Positions 46,218 through 56,120 of a stretch of 64,000 nucleotides of DNA are shown in pieces. Position 1 is the stretch's first letter, and the number at the start of each line of letters is the position of its first letter. A model generated the notes under the pieces. That model was given only the letters and a program-made list of their open reading frames with translations. It did not search any database and was not told where the DNA came from. The translations under genes and the position numbers were made by a program. The DNA comes from Gnetum montanum (taxonomy: Eukaryota > Streptophyta > Gnetopsida > Gnetales > Gnetaceae): contig MNCI01013737.1 of the NCBI GenBank assembly GCA_015680685.1, positions 181,797-245,796 of the forward strand. The letters are read 5' to 3'.

Positions 46218-48721
46218 CTTGCCCTAACCTTTTGGGCCAAGCTATCGTCTCTTACTATGCCCTTTGTAATTACTCCTATGCTTCCAAAACCCACAATTAT
46301 GGCTTCTATGGGTAGGCACACCAATTTTGTGATGTTTCAACGCCCGCTCTAGCCTATTTCGGCTTTTTTTTTTCAACTACTATCCCTTTGCCGATTGTTC
46401 AACAGTCTATTTCTGTGGCACATAGTACACCAATCGTGGTTACCCTGCCACATGTTTGCACCGTGCCCATTTCACAAGCATACGCAACTTCTGTTTCTAT
46501 GCCTCCATTCACATCTACTCCATCCACTGTTGTGGGTCCTAGCCCATCCACATGGTGGGCCCCATTCACTTCTTTGCCCACCCCACAACCATCGTAAATT
46601 TTGCACTACGTGCACCCTCAAATACACCAAGCCTCACAGATGGTACAACCTAAATGGGGCTATGGTCTATGCTACTGATGATATAAGTTGTCTACTCGGC
46701 AGCCCAACCTATGGTTGCCACCTTAACAACACCACCTATTGGGTGGTGGATAACACAGGAAACACTGCTCGCAGGGGTCATCCCAATGGTACCGCCAATG
46801 GGTCAGGCTGTCACCCCCACTATACCATAGGTAGGAGCTGGCCTCGCAGCTCCCCAATCATCCACAACATCCCTAGGTCTAGACCAAGCATTTTAGCTCA
46901 TCCAAACCCTCACTAAGGAAATAAAACATCTCAAAGTTGCTGGGTCTGACATGGTACAAGTCATGGACTTCTACCAGGATGACCCTATCAGCCCTGCAAT
47001 CCTTGCTTTGATGTTACCCCCAGGGATGTCTCTCCCACACTTCACGAAGTATGATGGGGAGGGAGATCCCAATGCACACCTTGTCACCTTTAGGTCTAAG
47101 TCTTTGCTATTGCAACAATGGATGCACATGATCATTTGCATCTTCTCCATGTCCCTAATAGTGAAAGCCCTAGATTGGTACCGCGCATTACCACACTCAT
47201 CCATTTGAACTTTGAAAGAGTTGCTGACCTAGTTCATGATGCACTTCAAATACAACTTGAAGCCAGAAACCACGCTAGATTAGTTAATGAGCATAAAGCA
47301 ATATGCTCTAGAGTTGGTCCAAAAGTTCATTCAAATTGGAGTGCAACCCTTAACAAAATCCGCGAGCCCGTCGTGGAGGCCCACCTGTTGGCTGTATTTA
47401 AGGGCACAATGAATGACTTCATCAAGTCTAAACTGTACTACCTCACTCCTCGTACTCTTAGTCAAGCCTTCGCCCAGACTAAGAGCATACAAGACATGAC
47501 CGAGGTAAGCAAAGACTCAGCCTACATCACTTACAAAAGCACCTTCACAAAAAAGGATAAGGATAAGGCCCCAACAAACATAGTTGTCGTTGTGGCAACC
47601 AAGGCCAAGTCCAAACCTAGCAGTAGTAGTAGTAAGAATAAAAAGAAACCGGCCATACCTATGGCTAACTCCTCACCCAAACAGGGCCATGTACCACAAC
47701 CTGCTACACCTATGCTTGAGACATCTGCACAACCCAAACCCAACTTTGAGTGCAAAGATCGCTCAAAGTACACCCGGCTGCCTCTAAAGCCTTCAGAGCT
47801 TCTGAAATAACTATTGGTAGCGAGATACATCCAACATGAGCATATGTCAGAGGAAGCAAATGTGAGACATCAATGCTACTATGAGATCCTTAGGAATCCC
47901 TCTTTGGCCCTACCCAATGAGCCTCTAGTTCTTAGGGATTTTAGGCTAGATAGGTTTTGTGACTACCACCAACAGTGTGGTCACAACATGGATTATTGTC
48001 CATCATTGTAGGATGACATCCAAAGATTAATCGACCAGGGAAAAATGGTTTTGGATGAAAGCAACCCAGTACCCCCTAAAAACCAGTCTATGTATGTCTA
48101 CATGAATGCCCTTAATGCCAACAATGCCAGTTACGTCATCAATGCTATTGGCATTGACAGTGGTCCCAGGCTACCCCGACAACCATTTCTGGTCCGTGTG
48201 CCTCAGCGTAGTGCACCAACACCATCAGTGGTTGGCCCAAGCTCATAGTAGCCATTCGTCCTAAAATTCCCACCATGTGCATCCACCTTTGTGCCACCTG
48301 TTAGTGGAGCCACGCGATCCCATCAGTTAACACCTCTAGCTCCATTTTTCATCAGGGGGTTGATGCCTTCGATAGCCACTATCTCGTGTAACAAAGTTGA
48401 ACAGTCTCCTCGCCCAGCAAGGAAACAATTCCACTGGGTGGACGAGACATCAAAGGGAAGTACCATCAAGGGTATCCCCAAGCCTACATCTTCACCCCTT
48501 GCATCTACACCTTCGTCCCCAAAGATGAAGGTCGACATGACTACGTAGCTTACATCACCCTGCCGACAAGGATCTAAACCCAGATTTGAAGTCACCTCTC
48601 CTTGGGAGATTCATCTTCTAGGATGAATCGAAGAGGAGGAAAGTGTCAAATAAGGGGATGGCCAAGACCTTCTGGACATCCTCACATAGGTCAAGCAAGA
48701 TCCAAAGCAGAAAAATGCTAC
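46218..48721 (+). pseudogene. E4 gag, remainder
   Basis: The spacer is Pro/Thr-rich with TLPHVCTVPISQAYAT. The core begins MVQVMDFYQDDPISPAI (46951) and includes KYDGEGDPNAHLVTFRSK. A frame change near 47335 precedes EAHLLAVFKGTMNDFIKSKL. A linker, then zinc-knuckle-like RFCDYHQQCGHNMDYC (about 47953-48000) and PFLVRVPQRSAP follow. Stops include 47206 and 47808. CTTGC at 46218-46222 is the right-hand E5 target duplicate. Confidence 0.8.
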
Positions 48722-49393
48722 ACTAGGCTTGTACAACCTAATCATGACATCTATACCCCAGTGCAAAGCTCTAATCCACATGTTGACTGTGGTTCTGGTC
48801 GACGAGGACATGCCAGCAGAAGAGGGAGCGATCCATTCCATCATGCTTCCCTTTGTACCTGTGCAGTCCACGACACCTCAATTGACTTTCAGCGATGACG
48901 CCATTAGGAAAGATCTCGAAGGGGGTCAGGTGACTACGGTGCCTCTCTTCATCATAATTTGGGTCAGCCAACACCAGATCTGAAGGGTACACGTTGATGA
49001 TGGGGCTGTCAAAAACGTCATTCCCTTCCCTATTGTGGGCAAGTTTGGATTGGTCGACCAGATCAAAGCCACAGTGACATCATGTCTGAGGTCCTTCAAT
49101 GGGGCACTTGTTTTGGTGAAAGGCACAGTTCATGTAGACTTCGTAGTAGGGGACCAGTTCCCCACAGACGTCATGTTCATTGTGGTTGAAGAAATGCTTG
49201 GGTTTAACCTGATCTTGGGAAGATCATGTTTAGCACAACTTAGGGCTGTCTCCTAGCCTATACACAAGGAAATCCACTTACCATACACAGGCAGGGAGGT
49301 GGTCATCTATGATGATGAAGTAGCGATGCAAGTAATCAGTAACATAGACATGGGGTAGGGCTCAGAGGTCACAACCTCTGAGAGTGAGGCACT
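48722..49393 (+). pseudogene. E4 aspartic protease region, cut by E6
   Basis: LGLYNLIMTSIPQCKAL opens it. The catalytic loop reads HVDDGAVKNVIPF (about 48992-49030), followed by GKFGLVDQIKATVTSC, VKGTVHVDFVVGDQFP and FNLILGRSCLAQL, with Trp changed to Cys. Stops at 48981 and 49254. The segment ends in the acidic tail (SESEAL) exactly where E1 reads the same, then the E6 LTR begins. Confidence 0.8.
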
Positions 49394-49621
49394 TGAAACA
49401 CCACAAAATTTCAAGTTTAGTACTTCTCCAACAAGAATCGGGCTAAGTCATGACGTTCCTCAGCATGACTAAAAGCTTGAGGACTCCACAGACAGCTTCA
49501 AGCGGAGTCGAAATCAATAAGAAGCAGGTCCCTGGGGTCCACAGATGACCACGGTGACATCTGGTATCAAACATGGCAACTTTGGAGATCAAGATACGTA
49601 GTTTTTACTAAGTATACAATC

Positions 49622-49806
49622 TCATCGTATACGCCCAGCGTATATGCCCAAGTTTGCATCTACAACATATACGCCCAGTAGGCATCCACAGAGTATATGC
49701 CCAGTGTATATGCCCAGCAGGCATCCATAGTGTATACGCCCAGCAGACATCCATAGTGTATACGCCTAATGTATACGTTGAGCAGTTACAACGTATACGC
49801 CCAGCA
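49622..49806 (+). repeat. E6 LTR minisatellite with CGTATACG cores
   Basis: Seven or eight degenerate units of roughly 20-30 bp, based on GTGTATACGCCCAGCAGGCA then TCCATA. Each has the palindrome GTATAC or CGTATACG. The same core recurs elsewhere in E6. Confidence 0.8.
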
Positions 49807-50068
49807 TGTACAAAGTCTACAAACAGTGTCAACTGAGCTGAATATCTACAGGTAGCATCTTCATGGCAGCTGAATTCAAATTTGGAGAACCAGTGACTTC
49901 TTCTGTTTTGATCAAGTTTGTACGCCGAGGTGACATGTCTAGCGTGTATACGCTGGCGTACAACAATTTACACTAGCGTATAGCATGCTGAATACTTGTA
50001 AATTTTATTCTTTTGCACCCGGTAAACGCACCACGTGTCACCCAACCCAAGTCTAACGTCTAATCCTG

Positions 50069-50076
50069 TATAAAAA
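50069..50076 (+). promoter_or_regulatory. E6 LTR TATA box
   Basis: TATAAAAA within CTGTATAAAAAACCCC, at a position equivalent to the other LTRs. Confidence 0.65.
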
Positions 50077-50656
50077 ACCCCAATTTTTCATTAGATTGGG
50101 GTTGGAAATTTTGAGCAAAAGAGAGAGAAAAACAGAGACACTAAGAACCAAAGCAAAGAATCTTGTACATTGGACCTCAACCCTGTACACTGAGCATACA
50201 GCCTCTATGCTGTGCCTGCAGTTTGAACTAGCACACTGTCATCCCTGCATCCACCAGGGCTATTCGTCTGCCTTGTGTGAAAGCTGCAATTGCGTTAGAT
50301 CGGTGCATTGTAACTCTCACTTTGCAATAATATTGCTGCATTTTCTTCCTAAAATCTGTTACAGTTTCTCATTAATTATTGCATATTTACTATTTACACT
50401 CTGTTTATACCAGTTACGCTCTTTACGTTTAGTTTTACATCTGTTACACCATTCACATATAACCCAGCGTATAGCAGCTCGGTGTACTTTCAGGGAAATC
50501 CTTGCCTGATCTGCGTGCAGACCACTCAAGGTACTCTTCCTTCATTAATTCTAGCTTGCCCTCAAGCGAAGGTAGGGTCTTCTATGTGTGTTTGGAGATA
50601 TCCCAGTTTCTGTTTCCTTCCACTGGGAGATCGACGATTTTGGACAGTACAGAAAT

Positions 50657-50675
50657 TGATGCTAGAAGGAGAGCC
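50657..50675 (+). other. E6 primer-binding site
   Basis: TGATGCTAGAAGGAGAGCC, five bases after the LTR end, with two changes from E2. Confidence 0.78.
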
Positions 50676-51302
50676 TAAAAAACTACCTAAAACTTACTGT
50701 GCTTCAGAACTCCTAGCATCTACGCTGTCAAGTATATGCCGACCCTATCTGCAACCTCCCAGTGTCTACGCTGCTGAGCTTAAAACTTACTATTTGCAAA
50801 CTTCCCAAAGTCTACACTGTTGAGCATCTACGCTGCTGAGCTTACACCAACTCTGTCTACAACATTCCCAACGTCTACGCTGCTATTCAGTTTACGCTAC
50901 ATGCTCTACACTGTAGACACATCTATGCTGCTGTTCAGTTTATGCTACATGCTCTACGCTATAAACTCGTCTATGCTACTATTCAGTTTACGCTACACGC
51001 TCTATGCTGTAGACTCATCTACGCTGCTGTTCAGTTTACGCTACACGCTCTACGCTGTAGACTCGTCTACGCTGCTATTCAGTTTATGCTACATGCTCTA
51101 CGCTGTAGACTTCGTCTATATTGCTTAGCATATACATTGCTACTATACGTTGTATACCTATATGCTATCATTATACGTTGGTCATTGAAGCCTATACACT
51201 AAGACCCAGTCTATATGCTATATGCCACGAACGTAGGTTTACGCTGCACTAGGTATACTAGTTTCATATCCCTTTACCGTGTCATATTCTTAACTATTCA
51301 TC
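50676..51302 (+). other. E6 leader
   Basis: Noncoding leader rich in CTACGCTG words (50700-50870), then the 48-bp repeat array and a TATACGTTG-containing stretch to the gag start. It is not homologous over most of its length to the E1 to E5 leader units. Confidence 0.65.
50875..51115 (+). repeat. E6 leader tandem array, 48 bp x 5
   Basis: Units start at 50875, 50923, 50971, 51019 and 51067 (last one 49 bp). Each reads CTACGCTGCTATTCAG, TTTACGCTAC, ATGCTCTACGC and TGTAGACTCG, with a few changes. Each unit has three TACGCT-type words, and CTACGCTGTAG is partly palindromic. Confidence 0.92.
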
Positions 51303-54300
51303 ATGAACACCGCGAACTCCAACGTTGCAACCACGTTAGTCGTAGACCTTGTTGGCACCATGGCCATTCAACAGCCCATGGTACAACCCACAGTGGGGCC
51401 TCACCGGTCTCTTAGATTGCAAGGGAGGAACCCATAGTCTAACATTATAACTCAAGACCAGTACAATTTCATATGCATGAAAATACAAGCCGACCTAGCC
51501 ATGGACTGAGCCAAAATGGAAGTTAAGAGGCAACACAGACTTTTCTATAAGGGAGGACAAGAGTTCATTCCTTCCCCATGCAATATCATCCCTCTTTCAG
51601 AGCCTTACTCTGAGCTCATCTCACAACTCCTCTTGCAAAGGAGCTAGTCTCTAGATCAGCCTGTAGTAAATCCTCAACCGGAAGAGGAGGATGAGTTCGC
51701 AGCCCAATCTGAACATGAAGATTCATACCACACTCTTAGCCCACAAACCTATGTCAACCCATTGTTTCATCCAGCCACAGGGGAAATTACGTCCCTTCAA
51801 TTATTTAGATTTACCCAAGCACAAATACCTCAACCAGAATCATCTGCACTTGTCATATTCCTCCTGCAATCGACCTGCAACTCAATACACTTCCTCTTGT
51901 TATTCTCCCCGTTGCAATCGTAGCCCCATCAACCCCCTCAAAATAATGTGACAACTACCTTCCCACCCCAAGTGATTGGGATGCCACATGTGATATCGGC
52001 TTCTACGTTTGCTCATTATACCCCCCGGATCCAAACCCACGGAGCCCCTTTCACTGCTGTAACCCAACAAGTTCAGGGGAGTCCTACAAAAAACATGACC
52101 GGGCAATGGGCAGTGATTGGTGCTCAATCACATCAACCCCCTCACTATAACATACCACCTCACACAATTCCATCGGCCAACATCCCTCAAGAACAACCAC
52201 AACAATAACAACCCCTTGCCTGCAATGTGCCACCCCTAGTACCACCCACTATAAATATCCCGCAAGTACAACCTCCAACTACACAACTTTCTGCCTTCTA
52301 ACACATTGTCTAACAATCTAATCTATACACCGTACAATATCCAAAACCTACCATCTCACCTAGCGCCCAAGATTGGGCTGATGCTAAAAAGCTATTGTAG
52401 GAGCTAACTGATGAGGTCAAACACCTCAAAACCAACCCTGACAAAGAACTGAAGGTAGTGGACTTCTATCATGATGACCCTATCAGCTCTTCGGTTCCAC
52501 CCCTAACATTACCCAAGGGTGTATCTTTGCCTACGCTGACCAAATACATGGGGGAGATAGATCCCAATGCTCACCTCGTAACATTTAGATTAGAATGTGT
52601 GCTGCTTCAGGCATGGCCACATGCCATTCTGCGAGTGTTCCCCATGTCCCTTGCAGGGAGAGCGCTTGATTGGTATCGGGCCTTGCCACGAAACTCCATC
52701 GCTTCTCTAGAAGATCTGTTGCACCAATTCATCACTAGGTTCAAGTATAATTTGAAACTCGAAGCAACACTAAATAGCCTCATACAGGTTAAACAAGCAC
52801 CGCTTGAACCTATCCAGAAATTTATCCAGCGGTGGAGTGCTGCTCTCAATAAACTCCATGAGCCGATCCCAGAGATGTATCTCCTCACAATCCTAAAAGG
52901 GGCTGTCAATGACTTCATCAAATCCAAATTATATTATCTTAATGCATGTAATTTGAGTCAAGCGTTTGTACAAATCAAGAGCATAGAGGAGGTAGCGCAA
53001 AATAGTCATGATCCTGCATATTTAGCCTTTAAGAACCAACACAGTAAGAAAGATAAAGAAAAGGTTAAAACAACTATAGCAGCGTTAGCAGAAACAAAAC
53101 AAGCGAATGTGGGACAAAAAAGCAAACCACTGGTTGCCCATACTAATTACACTAAACCCACTCCCACGATCACACCAGAGTCATCCTCATCACAGAACCC
53201 AATACCAAATCGTACGAGAAACTTCAAGAGTAAGGACCCCTCTCAATACATGCCACTACCCATGAAACCATCGTAGTTGTTTGACCAACTCCTAAAGGCT
53301 GGATTAATGAAACATAAATAGTTGTCCTCGGTAGTGATCCAAAGGCATGATCAGTTCTGCCAACTAGTTCAAAACCCAGGCCTAGTAATGCCAGATGAGA
53401 CCCCAGTATCGAAAGGTTTTAGAATGGACCGTTTCTGCGATTATCACCAATGTAATGGGCATGGCATGGATTACTATTTCACCCTAAAATAAGACATCCA
53501 ATGAATGATCGATGGAGGTTAGATCACCTTTGATGAAGCAAACCTGGTCCAACCACAAAACTAGGCCATGGGTGTGTATAAAGATCCTCTAAATACCAAA
53601 GACGCACCGTACGTGATCAACACAATCTACTTTGATAATGAACCTGAAACACCTAGCATTAACACCATCTATTCTAACCATGAGAAAAAAACCCCTAATA
53701 AACCATTCATAGTGCGTATTCCTCCCACTATACAAACATCGGCGTCTCAGTCGTCATATTCACCGCAGAAGCCTTATGTCGTCAGAGTAGCCCCCGTCGT
53801 AGCACCTTCTAACACCCCGACATGCGAAAAACCATACGTGGTGCGCATACCTCCCGCCGCTACTACCGTAAACATACCAACACCTCCTATTCAGCCCACC
53901 CCTTATGTTGTTCGAGTACCACCTACTGTCGCAACAACGGATGTACAACCTCTAGGTTGGCCAACTCCATACATCGTTGGGACACCCGAACGTCCTAGTG
54001 ATCACCAATCCTCCACTTCGCAAACAGAAAGTAAACCAAGCCCCTATGTCATCAAACTGCCCAGCCAGCCTGGCACTCAACCGCATGCCACCGTCCAACC
54101 ACAACCCCGCCCTTCTCTGTATGTAGTACAAATCCCAAGGCAACCTAAGGCTCCGAAACCAACTACACCCCCATGCCACACATGAGAACGCTTAGCAGAT
54201 AAGGTTACACGCGAACACTTGGAGAAGGAGCATCAACGGCTAGTCTTAGGACCTCCTAAACCTACCCCATTAAATGCAATAGCCATGACATCACCTAACG

Positions 54301-54512
54301 ATAAACCAAAGACAGGCCATGAGGGTGAATCATCCAGACAACACTATATGTCTAAATCAACAATTCCGGGCAAAAACAACAAACCAACGATGCACGAAAT
54401 AAAACTGTTGGGCCCAATGGACCAAGTCACTGCCAATAAGCATACACCCAACAATAGAGACCTAGCAACAGCTCTAACACAAGTCACGTAAGCACTCAAA
54501 CAAAAAAATACT
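51303..54512 (+). pseudogene. E6 gag, lightly decayed
   Basis: ATG at 51303 (MNTANSNVATTLVVD) opens an N-terminal piece with LFYKGGQEFIPSPCN. It has stops such as TAG after GRNP (near 51435) and TGA after MD. The core is intact for 272 codons from 52458: MDFYHDDPISSSVPPL, RALDWYRALPRNSI, FKYNLKLEATLNSLIQVK and KSKLYYLNACNLSQAF. A Lys-rich linker and zinc-knuckle-like RFCDYHQCNGHGMDYY (about 53431-53475, last Cys lost) follow. A long Pro-rich linker open from 53568 to 54185 leads to protease. Confidence 0.87.
53705..54150 (+). repeat. PYVVRVPP-type peptide repeats in the E6 Gag linker
   Basis: Seven or eight copies of an eight-residue motif spaced 18-35 residues apart: PFIVRIPP, PYVVRVAP, PYVVRIPP, PYVVRVPP, PYIVGTPE, PYVIKLPS, LYVVQIPR. 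Other copies of the family have one to four weaker forms, such as PFLVRVPQ. The role is unknown; protease sites or partner-binding motifs are possible. Confidence 0.75.
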
Positions 54513-55488
54513 TCACTGAGCTTATACAACCTAGTGCTGACATCTCAAACCCATCGTGAAGCTTTAGTGCACATGTTAACATGTATCCCAGTAAGCAAGG
54601 ACTTGCCTCCAAATGAACCTTCAATTCATGCGGTAATGTACTCGCCTTAAGGGTTAGCTTCTAAGCCATTAAGTTTCCATAATGACAACATTAAGTTGGA
54701 TGAGAAAATGGGAGAGGTAACAAGAACCCCTATGTTCATAACAATACAAGTAAACTAATTCAAGATACATAGGGTCCATGTAGATGATGGAGCTTCCACA
54801 AATGTAGTGCCATATCCCATCATCAAACAACTAGGGCGCACAGAGCTAATCAGACCAACTTCCACCACATGCTTGAAATCGTTCAGCGGGTCGCACGTGA
54901 TAGTCAAAGGCACCATGACTTTAGACTTTATAGCAGGGGATCAATTCTGCACATCTGTCAACTTTGTGGTAATTGATGAAATGCCAGGGTTCAACCTAAT
55001 ATTGGGAAGGCCCTAGTTAGCCCAACTAAAAGCAGTCTCTTCTCCTATACACCAAGAAATTCACCTACCTTATGAAGGTGGTGAAATCACTATACACGAG
55101 GAGGCCGCTACATCCATCATCTCATCATACATAGATACAGACCAAGGCTGAGAGATTAAGCTCGAAGAGCCTAAACAAGACGATACAATTGAGCAACAAC
55201 CAGTAGGCGATTATCTCGTAGACACAAAGGAAAATCCACTTGAAATAGAAACACCCAGGCCTGAAATCATACATAAAACAACCTCACTTAGAAACCACAA
55301 TTGACACGGAAACCATGACACATGCAGAAGCACAAGAAAACACCAACGCAGGAATTATCCCATCAGATGTCCCTTGGGTGGAATTACCATTCAACGTGAT
55401 CAGCGAAGGGGACACTAAATATAGAATCATACCCACTAACACATCTCCTAATGTTAAAATGAGAAAAATCAAAAAATTATTAAACTAG
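54513..55488 (+). pseudogene. E6 aspartic protease region
   Basis: Begins SLSLYNLVLTSQTHREALV. The active-site loop RVHVDDGASTNVVPYP is at 54772-54819. VKGTMTLDFIAGDQF and GFNLILGRP follow, with a TAG where the others have Trp (55015). A longer acidic tail than the other copies includes VPWVELPFNVISEGD. One frame change near 55275 and stops at 54648, 54757 and 55150. The polyprotein ends at TAG 55486-55488. Confidence 0.82.
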
Positions 55489-55498
55489 TAAACAACGC

Positions 55499-55763
55499 CA
55501 CTTTCCGAAATGACGTTAAACTACAACAAGTCCAAAATGACATTAAACTATCATTCCAAGTCTGAAAAGACATTAAACTACATTCCAAGTCCAGAATGAT
55601 GTTAAACTATCATGTCTGCAATGACATAAAACTAGCCACAATCAGAAATGGTTGGTCAACCGAGAAATCCACTCGTGTCATTCGAAACGTCCCTTGCTTA
55701 TGCTGGGGCCCGAAATGGCCTTAAACTAGTGCGTATGTGGCCTGAAATGGCCTTAAAATAGAT
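55499..55763 (+). repeat. E6 short repeats, first cluster
   Basis: Five or so CCAAAATGACATTAAACTA units followed by two classic GGCCCGAAATGGCCTTAAAC units. The GACRTTAAACTA version is E6-specific. The cluster lies between gag-pro and the antisense stop. Bases 55764-56120 are A/T-rich with several poly-A runs and no gene. Confidence 0.8.
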
Positions 55764-56120
55764 CATCCACTTATACTTTTTTTTTCTTCCAAATTTCGGC
55801 TCACTGTTTGAATTTACGCTTGCATTGTCATGTTGTCAATAACAATTTTTGCGATTATCTTTCATTTATCATTACACTCCTACTTATAATTACGTTCGTG
55901 CACTACACTTAAACCACAAAAAAAAAACCAAAAAATTTTACATTGCCATGTCATGTTTACAACTAAACTCAAAATAAAAAAAAAATTTATACATATACAT
56001 GTAATGATGTACAATTACAAGAGTTAACTCATTTTATTCATCTGTTCAATACAACTCAAAATTCTCAATTTTCAATTCATGTATAAATTTGTGTCAGAAT
56101 AATTTCAAAACAAAAAAAAA

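Larger units (their letters stand above)
46218..49393 (+). mobile_element. E4, second segment (rest of gag and protease)
   Basis: Resumes the E4 gag at the point broken by E5 and runs to 49393 near the end of protease. The E6 LTR is inserted there after GCACT. The E4 short repeats, antisense gene, pol and 3' LTR should be beyond the window. Confidence 0.87.
49394..50651 (+). repeat. E6 5' LTR
   Basis: About 1.26 kb. Starts TGAAACACCACAAAATTTCA and ends CAGTACA before the PBS. U3 includes a minisatellite rich in CGTATACGCCCAGC. TATAAAAAA lies at 50069. Confidence 0.87.

Noticed and set aside
49394-50651. A solo LTR
   Set aside because: It is followed by a PBS, leader, gag, protease and pol of matching type, so it is a 5' LTR of a long element.
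50875-51115. CRISPR array
   Set aside because: Contiguous tandem units with no spacers, in a plant retrotransposon leader.
50820-51202. Overlapping open frames of 102 and 86 codons in the E6 leader
   Set aside because: They read through the 48-bp tandem array; the unit length is a multiple of three, which keeps frames open without any coding meaning.
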